Shown: piece by piece, positions 55,321 through 64,000 of the stretch | Position numbering within the stretch: position 1 is the stretch's first letter | Layout: every line of letters begins with the position of its first letter | Origin: Isoperla grammatica | Lineage: Eukaryota > Arthropoda > Insecta > Plecoptera > Perlodidae | Assembly: GCA_945910005.1 (NCBI GenBank) | Contig: OX246748.1 | Location: forward strand, 13,517,733-13,581,732 | DNA length: 64,000 bases | Direction: 5' to 3' | Position numbers and translations under genes: made by a program | Notes under the pieces: model-generated | What the model saw: only the letters and a program-made list of their open reading frames with translations | What the model was told of the DNA's origin: nothing | Databases searched by the model: none

Positions 55321-55490
55321 TTTTGGCTTAACGTCTCATTTTTTGCAACTTGGCTATAATCGAGACGATGAGTGGGTGAAATATGAAGATGCAATAGGGG
55401 CTGTTTGGAGGAAAGGGGCAAGAATGAAGGCGGGGAGGTAAAGGGAGTGGGGAGGATGTGGACTGTATTTCGTCTGACTTCTTGGTATTA
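55320..55490 (-). repeat. Family A copy, truncated
   Basis: TTTTGGCTTAACGTCTCATT through GTGGACTGTATTTCGTCTGAC. A C run follows near 55,606. Confidence 0.75.
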
Positions 55491-55599
55491 TAAACAACAA
55501 GCCGTTTTCTGACAAGTTTCAATAAACAGTTTTTCCGAATTTGTTTCTTATCTTTCGTTCGTCATCGCCGACCTTTATTAGAATCGCTCCCCTTTATCC

Positions 55600-56599
55600 C
55601 CTTCTCCCCCCCCCCCCCCGCCCTCCCTCAGTCCCGATGAGACTTGCCTGTCGCCACTGATAAACGGAAGCAAATCAAGCCTGAGTACTTCCGTCTGAGT
55701 CGTTGTCAGTCGAGTCGAGTAGACGACACGATAAAGCAGTATCACTGCATTAGCGGTTATTTCATTCGATTGTTTTATTTTGTGGGTTATTAGTCGGACT
55801 GTTAGGTCACATGACGGCGGTTTCATTGTTGCCTAGCTCGTACGACTGGCAGAGCTATTCTGCACCTATTCTATCCCGGTTAATTATTTTCATATTTATT
55901 GTTTAACGATGTAATCGATAATTAGGGCATATGACGTCAGGGGATGTTTGGAGGAAACGGGAGGGGCAAGTAGGAGGGCGGGGAGGAAATGGGAAAGGGG
56001 AGGATCGGGGAAAGGGGAAGGACGTGGACTACCTTTCGTCTGAAAACAGGGGCTGGATTGATTGACATTTGGGTTTTACTTCTCATATTTTTGCAACATG
56101 GCTAATCGAGACGATGAGTGGGTGGAATATGAAGAACGTGGTCCGATGTGTCTTCCAGCCGGCACTCGACGTAACTGACGGTCCAGCCCTCGGTGGATAT
56201 TGTCCAGCACCCATGTTGCCGTAACAAGGTTGCAGCGGGAAAGTACCTCGTGAAGAATATAAATAATATTAATAATAAAAGTAAATCAGTTCAACGAATT
56301 ATATACAGTTACTTGAATTTGATTTGATTATTTGGGCTTAACGTCTCATATTTTTGCAACGAGGCTAATCGAGACAATGAGTGGGTGATATATGAAGATG
56401 AAATATGGGGCTGTTTGGAGAAAATGGGCAAGTAGGATTACTTGAAGAATTGCAGATCAATTAAACTATGACATAAACTTTTTTCCTACTTTGTACTGGC
56501 CACGCCGTAAGAAACATGGTGTCCGCTAACATTCTGAGTAGAGAAGGTCGCTCCACACGGTCTATTTTATTTTCCGCCTAAGTAGAGACCTCTCTCTCC

Positions 56600-56633
<34 letters not shown>

Positions 56634-56640
56634 TTCATTC
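55600..56640 (-). repeat. Family D, family A pieces, CT tract
   Basis: CTCGTACGACTGGCAGAGC at 55,838, family D at 55,905-55,945 running into a family A G-rich body (to 56,045), a decayed tail at 56,060, a family A copy at 56,325-56,440, and (CT)n at 56,590-56,632. Confidence 0.7.
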
Positions 56641-56659
56641 TGTTTGTCTTACCCACCAT

Positions 56660-57090
56660 AGATATTTGGGCTTAACGTCTTATATTTTTGCAACTTGGCT
56701 AATCAAGACGATGAGTGAGTGATAATGAAGATGAAATTGCTCGGCGGCGCCTATGGAGGCAGAAGCAACGAGGGGCGCGCGGTGGCGGAAGAGGAGGACA
56801 CCAACACCAACACCATAATGTAACAGGGCACAATGTGAACAACCATTATTATTACATCAGTGGGGTTAAAGGGCTCCAAGATTTGCCGCGGGGGCAAATG
56901 AAAAAAAAAAAAAAGGGGGAAAGGGGAGGGAAGGGGATCGGGATGTGGTCTGCACTTCGTCTGACTTCTCCTTCTCGACCTGTCCGGCTAGGGTGGCCCT
57001 ACCAGAAGCATACGCTTCCGCCGGCATAGCTCTCGGGATCAACAAAGCACGCAAACCTGCCCACCACGATAAGGTAGCAGTCCCTGGGAA
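56660..57090 (-). repeat. Family A copy containing a coding-like insert
   Basis: Tail at 56,663, interrupted at about 56,738-56,900 by the HNV peptide segment, then the G-rich tract, three-way-junction module (56,985-57,026) and terminal hairpin region. Confidence 0.75.
56738..56900 (+). pseudogene. Third, diverged copy of the HNV peptide segment
   Basis: Plus frame with an Arg/Gly-rich lead (RGARGGGRGGHQHQHHN), then TGHNVNNHYYYISGVKGLQD and LPRG. Compared with bases 1-105 it keeps HNVxN, YxYI, GVxGL and LP. It is embedded in family A. Confidence 0.35.
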
Positions 57091-57680
57091 TGAGACGTTG
57101 ATTTTTGTTAGTTTATAAGTTGAAAGTTTGTTAATCATATTTATTTGTAATCAATTTGTATCAATTTGTACTTAATTAATTAAGTAAATAATTTGTATTT
57201 CTACTTAGAAATAGTAGGTTGGATGTAAGAGAAGGCCCAACTGGCCTTAATCACGCCTTCAATAAAGACCATTATCTATCTATCTATCTCTCTCTCTCAC
57301 ACACACGCGCGCGCAGTGTTCACCCCCACTCGTCGCTTCACTCGAGTGAAATGAATCTGGGTCCTTGATTTTGACAGCGCGGATGAAATTACACTCTGGT
57401 TGCGAGCAGCGCCACTAGGGTATTCCCACTTTATCACGGGCCCCATGCAGACGATGCTGCTAACACGATGACGAGAAAACACGCTAGGTTGTCCGCGTGG
57501 TAACACTCTCACTGCTCTAGCGTTGATTAACTTTTTACTCGCCGAGTCACAGAGTGAAACTCGTTCTTAATCCGATTAAGAGAAAAGACTTCCGCCAAAA
57601 TTAAAACCGGACGGAACTTCCGTTTGTTTACTATAATCTTAGTAGTGACTACGTTTGACGTACACCACATGTTCGGATGA
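57091..57680. other. No gene recognised
   Basis: AATAAA near 57,202, (TATC)n and CT/CA microsatellites at 57,266-57,315, then single-copy-looking sequence with unsupported frames. Confidence 0.4.
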
Positions 57681-57687
57681 CGTCAGG

Positions 57688-58411
57688 TGTTTGATTGATA
57701 TTTGGGCTTAACGTCTCATTTTTTTGCAACGAGGCTAATCGAGACAATGAGTGGGTGATGTATGAAGATGAAATATGGTGCTGTTTGGAGAAAAGGGGCA
57801 AGTAGGAGGGAGCGCGAGGAAAGGGGAAAGGGGATTGGGGTGTGGACTGCACTTCGTCTGACTTTTCCTCCTCGACCAGTCCGGCTAGGGTGGCCCTACC
57901 AGAAGCATACGCTTCCGCCGGCATAACTCCAGGAATCATCAAAGCGCACAAACCTGCCCACCGCGATAAGGTAGCAGTCCCTGGGCAGGGTCGGGGGTGT
58001 TTGGATTGATTGGTTGATTGATATTTGGGCTTGATTGATTTATATTTGGGCTAAACGTCTCATATTTTTGCAACTTGGCTAATCGAGACGAAGAGTGGGT
58101 GAAATATGAGAGACTGATATTTGGGCTTAACATCTCATATTTTTGCAACGTGGCTAATTCAGACAATGAGTGGATGAAATATGAAGATGATGGTGGGTGT
58201 TAAATGGTAAAAGGCCTGTGGGATGGCGGGGAGGAATGGGAAGAAGGGAGGAAAAGTGAGTACGGAGGATGTGGACTGCATTTCGTTGCCTCCTTCCCCT
58301 CGCCCTTTCCGGCTAGGGTGACCCTACCAGAAGCATACGCTTCCGCCGGCATAGCTCCAGGAATCAACAAAGCACGCAAACCTGCCCACCACGATAAGGC
58401 AGCGTTCCCTT
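57688..58411 (-). repeat. Family A cluster
   Basis: Complete copy 57,690-57,988 with module and hairpin, several tails at 58,010-58,200, and a further copy ending in CACCACGATAAGG at about 58,398. There the TTA-flanked element inserted. Confidence 0.8.
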
Positions 58412-58412
58412 A

Positions 58413-59229
58413 AGCCCCATTCAGAATTCACTTGACTTATAACTTAAAACTTACTACTTACGTACGTCAAGGTCCCTTCGTTCACATTTCATTCACCGCC
58501 ACCTAGACGGATGGCAAACAAAACGTATGAAGGCGGCAGCGTGAGTCATTAACAGCCAATCAAAATCCATCTAGCCTGTTCCAATTGCGCGGGCTGTCAT
58601 AAAATATTTTCTGTCATCTAGGCCTACATTTGTTTTGACCAAGTGGTGTTAATCGCGTTATTCGCGTTATTCGCGTTTGACAAATTTCAACTGTTGAAAA
58701 AATAAGAATAGCCTTAGTCGTTGGGTTTGAAGTAGCCCTAGTCATATATAAAAACTCCCAACTGCTGAGATAGTCTGATAACAACCAAATTAATAAGACA
58801 TTTACAAAAAGTAGGGTTAAGGTAACAATTACAGGTAATAACAATTTAAGATTCATACGTACCAGTTGTCCCCATGGGCTCAGCAATTGCAAGCCAGAGA
58901 TTTTGCTTATAAACCTTGTCCTTATAACGGGGATCAGCCTTGTTGTACAAGGCCTCGCATTGAAAATAATAGTTTAATAAGTTCTCGTCGAACTCTGTAG
59001 TTGCCGCCATGATGTATAATTGTAGCGTGAGTCAAAGAATTATATGATTGGTCAATTTCCTAAGTTGACCTTGAAACTTAGTAAATTATTTGATGTTTCC
59101 AAACTTTCCGACCAAGTCTACGGCGTTAAGTTTACGTCAAGGAATTATGAACGCAATCACAGCCTTCCAATAAGCCATACTTCACGTTGTAAGTTTAAGT
59201 CTAAGTCTAAGTGAATTCTGAATGGGGCT
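58413..59229. mobile_element. PIF/Harbinger-like TIR element with MADF exon and TTA target duplication
   Basis: The left end AGCCCCATTCAGAATTCACT is exactly inverted at the right end (AGTGAATTCTGAATGGGGCT). Both ends are bordered by TTA (CCCTTAAGCCCC; GGGGCTTTAGTCC), the 3-bp target duplication typical of PIF/Harbinger. Subterminal ACTTATAAC- and ACTTAAAC-type motifs repeat. It encodes a MADF-like first exon on the minus strand. No transposase was found. Confidence 0.75.
58863..59010 (-). CDS. MADF / Myb-SANT-like domain, first exon
   Basis: The minus-strand ATG (59,008-59,010) opens 49 codons: FDENLLNYYFQCEALYNKAD, then RYKDKVYKQNLWLAIAEPMG, ending at a donor GTACGT after ACTG. The LL.Y...C..LYN..D..YKD......W..IA..MG pattern is a good MADF match through the conserved Trp and Ile-Ala. 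Such proteins accompany DDE transposases in PIF/Harbinger elements and bind their ends. The downstream exon was not identified. Confidence 0.6.
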
Positions 59230-59800
59230 TTAGTCCTCCTCTCGGCGTGTTGTGTGGCCGGCATTCACCCCCGGGAGTCAACAGCCGGAGTGACCTTGAC
59301 CCCGTGACCCTGACCTCGAGGCCTTGTCGAAACACTCCGCCATCAATAATTCACCGCCTAGGCGACGCTTCCGTGCGCACCTTGTTGTAATTAATAAATA
59401 CTTGTGTGTGCGTCTGTGTCTGTGTCTGTGTCGTGTCCCATCAATTACTGAGGCCACGGACAAACGGAATACTGTAGTCACCGCGGTCTATCGGCGTCGT
59501 GACACGTGTCCTATCGGTGTCGTGACACGTGTGGCTCGCGTGCATAAAGCAGGGTGAACACACAGTAATGTCTCAATGAGACGCGTTGCCGCCGTGGCTG
59601 TTGTCACTCATTTATTGATTGATTCATTGATTGATTCATTGGAAGTTATTGGTATATTATTATTCGGGGTAAGGTCGCTGTGTTTTTTAGTTGATGCGTG
59701 ACGATGGGCTCCACCTCGGGGTCACGTGTTACTTGATTATTTGAGTTTAACGACGTACTCGACAACTATGATCATAATGACGTCGGTGGGTGTTTCGAGG
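59230..59800. other. No gene recognised; family D
   Basis: A GTGTCTGTGTCTGTG tract near 59,415. TATCGGTGTCGTGACACGTG repeats once at 59,488-59,535. GATT repeats at 59,614-59,640, family D at 59,752-59,790. Confidence 0.4.
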
Positions 59801-59804
59801 AAAG

Positions 59805-60123
59805 ATTGATTGATTGATATTTGGGCTTAACGTCTTATATTTTTGCAACGAGGCTAATCGAGGCAATGAGTGGGTGATATATGAAGATGAAATAGGGGGC
59901 TGTTTGGAGGAAAGGAGCAAATAGGAGGGCGGGGTGGAAAGAGGAAGGGGAAGGGAGAGGAAAGGGGATTGGGGTGTGGACTGCACTTCGTCAGACTTCT
60001 CCACCTCGACCTGTCCGGCAAGGGTGGCCCTACCAGAAGCATACGCTTCCGCCGGCATAGCTCCAGGAATCATCAAAGCACTTAAACCTGCCCACCACGA
60101 TAAGGTAGCAGTCCCTGGGTAGG
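59805..60123 (-). repeat. Family A, complete copy
   Basis: Tail, G-rich tract, three-way-junction module (60,016-60,057) and terminal hairpin CCTGCCCA to TGGGTAGG at its right end. Confidence 0.85.
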
Positions 60124-60955
60124 ACTGTTGTTCGTGACTTGTATCGTAATCAACTGAGTGAAACTAGCCTCACTCGAATGTGTACTTGTTTATGAACCAA
60201 GCTGCGGTCGTGCCGAGTCACTGCAACCCGATACGTATACGGAGTAATGCGCTCCGTGTAGCCGTGGTTTGTGCTCCATCTGTTGTCTGTCTCGTAATGA
60301 GAGATCCTGGTGGTCAGCTCTGTAAGCTTGAGTAGCCCCCGTGCGGTGGGGTAATAACTCACACGCCTGCCTCGGGCCGACAACGGTTGACGCACACCCA
60401 ACACTGGTTTAGTTATACAACTACCCGGCCTGTGTTCCTTCTACAGCGTCAACGACAGACTTGCCCGTAGAGTGGGGAAATAAGCGAAGGAGGTACAGAA
60501 TTACCTGGGTTTTGGTGCATATAAGTTATTTTGTACTCTTTAATTTTTTGTTGTTTAACGACGTACTACAACTATGATGATACTACGTAACGTAATGTTT
60601 GGAGGCAACATACGGTGAAGGGGACAAGTAGAACGTAAAAAGGAAGAAACGGGAAAGGGTAGGATTTCTGTCCGCATTCATAGTCGTCCCCTTCCCCTAG
60701 GGGCGCCCGTTGTTGCCGTTGTGTTAACAGTTTCATGTATGTTATTTCCCATATAGAAAACCAATCCATAACAACAATTGGTACCCGTAAGTGTAGGGGC
60801 CGACTATGACGCATTTGGTTTAAAGGATGTATGACAACGGCCCTGTGTTACTCCAGCGACCGGCAGACCTACCTTGGGCATTCAATGGCGGAGCCCAACG
60901 GTGGAGGAAATTTTAATATTTAAAATTTATTTGGTTTAAGGACACTTCAAGCATT
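60124..60955. other. No gene recognised
   Basis: Frames at 60,150-60,404 and 60,572-60,814 lack domains. Family D at 60,553-60,640. A LINE-tail-like AATTTATTTGGTTTAAGGAC at 60,925. Confidence 0.4.
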
Positions 60956-60956
60956 A

Positions 60957-61415
60957 AGAGATTGATATTTGGGCTTAACGTCTAATATTTTTCTCAACGT
61001 GGCTAATTGAGACATTAAGTGGGTGAAATATGAAGTTGATGGGGGGGGGGGTGTTTAGAGGTTTAAGGCCAGTGGGACGAGGGCGGGGAGGAAGGGGAAA
61101 AGGGAGGAAAAAGGGAGTGAGGAAGGGGAAAAGGGAGGAAAAAGGGAGTGAGGAAGATGTGGACTGCATTTCTTCTGACTTTTCCTCCTCGACCTGTCCG
61201 GCTAGGGTGGCCCTACCAGAAGCATACGCTTCCGCCGGCAATGGTTCTAATAATTACTTTATACTTATTTAGTGAAAAATTTATGTCAAATGTTTTGTAA
61301 CTGAGTGAAAGAGCTCCAAACTAAACTAATAAAGAATACAAGAATACAAGCTCTAGGAATCATCAAAGCACGCAAACCTGCCCACCACGATAAGGTAGCG
61401 GTCCATGGGCAGGCC
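60957..61415 (-). repeat. Family A, complete but interrupted
   Basis: From tail to terminal hairpin, with a duplicated GAGGAAGGGGAAAAGGGAGG tract and a foreign insert of about 107 bp (61,240-61,348) right after the three-way-junction module; the copy resumes at AGCTCTAGGAATC. Confidence 0.8.
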
Positions 61416-61424
61416 AACTTGCCA

Positions 61425-61970
61425 GATAGATTGATATTTTGGCTTAACGTCTCATATTTTTGCAACAAGGCTAATCGAGACATTGAGATTGATATTGATA
61501 TTTGGGCTTAACGTCTTATATTTTTGCAACTTGGCTAATCAAGACGATTGATTGATTGATTGATATTTGGGCTTAACGTCTTACATTTTTGCAACTTGGC
61601 TAATCAAGACGATGAGAGGGTGATAATGAAGATGAAATATGGGGCCGTTCGGAGGAAAGGGGCAAGTAGGAGGGAGCGTGAGGAAAGAGGAAAGGGGAGG
61701 AAAGGGGATTGGGGTGTGGTAAGTTATTTGGTCTTAACGTCTTATATTTTTGCAACTAGGCTAATCAAGACGATGAGTGGGTGATAATGAAGATGAAATA
61801 GGAGACTGTTTGGAGGAAAGGGGCAAGTAGGAGGGCGCGTGAGGAAAGGAGAAAGGGGAGGAAAGGGGATTGGGGTGTGGACTGCACTTTGTCGGACTTC
61901 TCCCCCTCGACCAGTCCGGCTAGGGTGGCCCTACCAGAAGCATACGCTTCCGCCGGCATAGCATGACTTA
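61425..61970 (-). repeat. Family A cluster
   Basis: Tails at 61,428, 61,495 and 61,560, then copies to 61,715 and 61,965, the last with the three-way-junction module (61,916-61,957). Confidence 0.8.
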
Positions 61971-62256
61971 CTCAAGTGTGACATCTTTGTACGTCGGGTT
62001 AACTCGTTGGTTGGGGATGTGAAAGTTCTTTCGCGGACTGTAGAAAAATTACAAAACTCGCTTAGAAATTCTACAATATTAGATTAGTTTTGAGTTGAGT
62101 TGAGTTGAGCAACAAGAAGTGAAATGAGAAATGTTATAAAAATTGTGAAACTCAATTACTCTCTGTTTACAAATTACTCTACTACTACTTCATATTTCCA
62201 TCGCGAGTTGTTCTCAAAAGTTTTGTATCAACTTTGGAATCACCGTCAGAGGGATG

Positions 62257-62326
<70 letters not shown>

Positions 62327-62740
62327 CCCCGGTGTGTTAAGCTAGTCTGGTCTGACGGCCGTAAGAGTTGTGGCAACACACAACAACAACAAACAACACG
62401 GATCTCTGGCTGTGTCGAGTCGCTCTTCATATCCGGACTTAAAGTGAGGAAACGCAACTTATTTTTAGTCTCATCCGATCGATGTTATTGCTATGATAGA
62501 CGAGGCTGTTACACCGCCTGACTGTGACAGTGGTGAGAGAGAGTGTATAGAATGCTGGAACACCCCGGGGATATTCGCGCCACTCTTCTGCTTCTTAAAC
62601 CTAGTTGTATATAGACGTGAGGTGTGGGGAATACTGTGATACACTTTCCATTGTTGCGTCTATCACGATGTAGTCTGCCGTTCTTAGGTCATAAGACTTA
62701 CGACGAGCAGAGCTACCATAAACATATTATAGACTTTTTT
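61971..62740. other. No gene recognised; long CT then C tract
   Basis: (CT)n at 62,262-62,302 followed by an uninterrupted C run to about 62,324. Frames across it are low-complexity. The rest is single-copy-looking. Confidence 0.5.
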
Positions 62741-62741
62741 G

Positions 62742-63462
62742 TTTGATTGATAGTTGGGCTTTACGTCTCTTGATTGATATTTGGGCTTAACGTCTCATAT
62801 TTTTGCAACGAGGCTAATCGAGACAATGAGTGGGTGATATATGAAGATGAAATATGGGACTGTTTGGAGGAATGGGGAAAGTAGGTGGGCGCGTGAGGAA
62901 AGGGGAAATGGGAGGAAAGGGGATTGGGGTGTGGACTGCAACGAGGCTAATCGAGACAATGAGTGGGTGATATATGAAGATGAAATAGAGGGCTGTTTGG
63001 AGGAAAGAAGCAAGTTGGAGGGCGCGTGAGGAAAGGGGAAAGGGGATTGGGGTGTGGACTGCACTTATGATTGATTGATATTTGGGCTTAACGTTTCATA
63101 TTTCTGCATGATTATTGATTGATTTTGATTATTTGGGCTTAACGTCTCATATTTTTGCAACGAGGCTAATCAAGACAATGAGTGGTCATAACGAGGCTAA
63201 TCGAGACAATGAGTGGGTGATATATGAAGATGAAATATGGGGCTGTTTGGAGGAAAGGGGCAAGTAGGAGGGCGCGTGAGGAAAGGGGAAAGGGGAGGAA
63301 AGATGATTGGGGTGTGAACTGCACTTCGTCTGACTTCTCCTCCTCGACCAGTCCGGCTAGGGTGGCCCTACCAGAAGCATACGCTTCCGCCGGCATAGCT
63401 CTCGGGATCAGCAAAGCACACAAACCTGCCCACCACGATAAGGTAGCAGTCCCTGGGCAGGA
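62742..63462 (-). repeat. Family A cluster
   Basis: Tails at 62,743 and 62,775, bodies to 63,065, more tails at 63,073 and 63,127, then a copy with module (63,352-63,393) and an intact terminal hairpin ending at 63,462. Confidence 0.85.
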
Positions 63463-64000
63463 AATCAGATTTAAAACCAAGCAGGATTTATATTAAATAA
63501 ATAAAGCAATGAAAAATACTTTTTGCTGTTCAACGACGTAGCCTACTGAACAGCCCGGCCTTATGACATGAGGGTCGGTCCATGCGCCCCCTCCCTCCGC
63601 CCCCCCGTCCTTATGACGTCAGCACGGCTTGACCCCTGCACGCGTCGTCTCGACCTCTTCACCGTGTTTACCGCGCAAACAACCCCCGCACGCGTCCTGG
63701 ACCCCTGATCCTCGCAAACCCTCGAGACATGATTGGTGTGTGAATCAGCCTGTTTACGCCGAGTGTTGAGCAGTGATGGACACGCAGCGGTTGAATGATG
63801 ATGAACTGTGGATTCTTTGATTGGCTGGCGTGTAACGAACGACGCGCTCAACTCTTCACGGTCATGTTGGATGATTGATTGATGTTTGGGCTTAAGAGCG
63901 AGGGATACCTCTACGTCAAAAACCGCAGAAAATTTTCATTTTTTAATTATATCTCAAGATTGAAACACAATATCGAAAATCTGAGAAACCATAGCACTGT
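63463..64000. other. No gene; possible second TTAA insertion at the window edge
   Basis: Family D at 63,523-63,560. A family A tail at 63,872-63,895 breaks exactly at GGGCTTAA (TTAA 63,892-63,895) into unrelated sequence (GAGCGAGGGATACC onward), as at 18,669. The right end is outside the window. Confidence 0.45.

Noticed and set aside
62262..62324. Coding potential across the CT/C tract
   Set aside because: Poly-Ser/Leu and poly-Pro frames come from the microsatellite; length probably unstable or misassembled.

Overview
This is a eukaryotic, repeat-dominated window. It has no long intact protein gene, no operons and no bacterial signals. It carries AATAAA signals, consensus splice sites, tRNA-headed SINEs, non-LTR retrotransposon (LINE) tails, TIR transposons and many microsatellites. 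Motifs such as GTTTAACGACGTACTCGAC and CCTCGTACGACAGGCAGAGT are, from memory, typical of lophotrochozoan and especially molluscan repeats, so a mollusc (perhaps a limpet-like gastropod) is my best guess. No host marker gene confirms it.

Two repeat families set the texture. Family A occurs in dozens of variably truncated copies. Its tail is always on the left, so the element reads on the minus strand: a terminal hairpin, a predicted three-way-junction module, a G/C-skewed tract able to form G-quadruplexes, then a tail ending GTTAAGCCCAAATATCAATC. LINE-B is the 3' end of a non-LTR retrotransposon, also usually on the minus strand. Three copies keep the C-terminal ORF2 zinc-knuckle-like segment, and two ORF1 (gag-like) fragments elsewhere are probably from this kind of element. 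Family C (GGGGCTTAACGTCTCATATTTATGC) forms mosaics with family A. Family D (GTTTAACGACG) is scattered.

Region by region. 1-190: terminal coding segment and 3' UTR of an unknown gene; its peptide recurs at 19.4 kb and 56.8 kb. 1.6-4.0 kb: two minus-strand related single-membrane-span genes, one with a hexapeptide array, the other followed by degenerate copies of its own 3' end. 5-12 kb and 14-24 kb: family A/LINE-B mosaics, including a 1,201-bp TIR element in a TTAA site. 12.2-26.1 kb: three plus-strand micro-exon candidates in splice phase 1, one of them duplicated. 32.4-49.7 kb: four nearly identical tandem units of about 4.2-4.4 kb, each carrying a broken C3orf38-like (DUF4518) coding segment; three also carry a truncated LTR-retrotransposon gag start. 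Unit junctions lie inside family A, pointing to unequal recombination between dispersed copies. 49.7-64 kb: more family A, a LINE with a (CAA)n tail, and two TIR elements (53.5 and 58.4 kb) that each encode the start of a MADF/Myb-SANT-like domain, as expected of PIF/Harbinger transposons.

No pathway can be assembled from these pieces. The window mainly records nested transposition, tandem duplication and gene conversion, with a few candidate host exons between the repeats.
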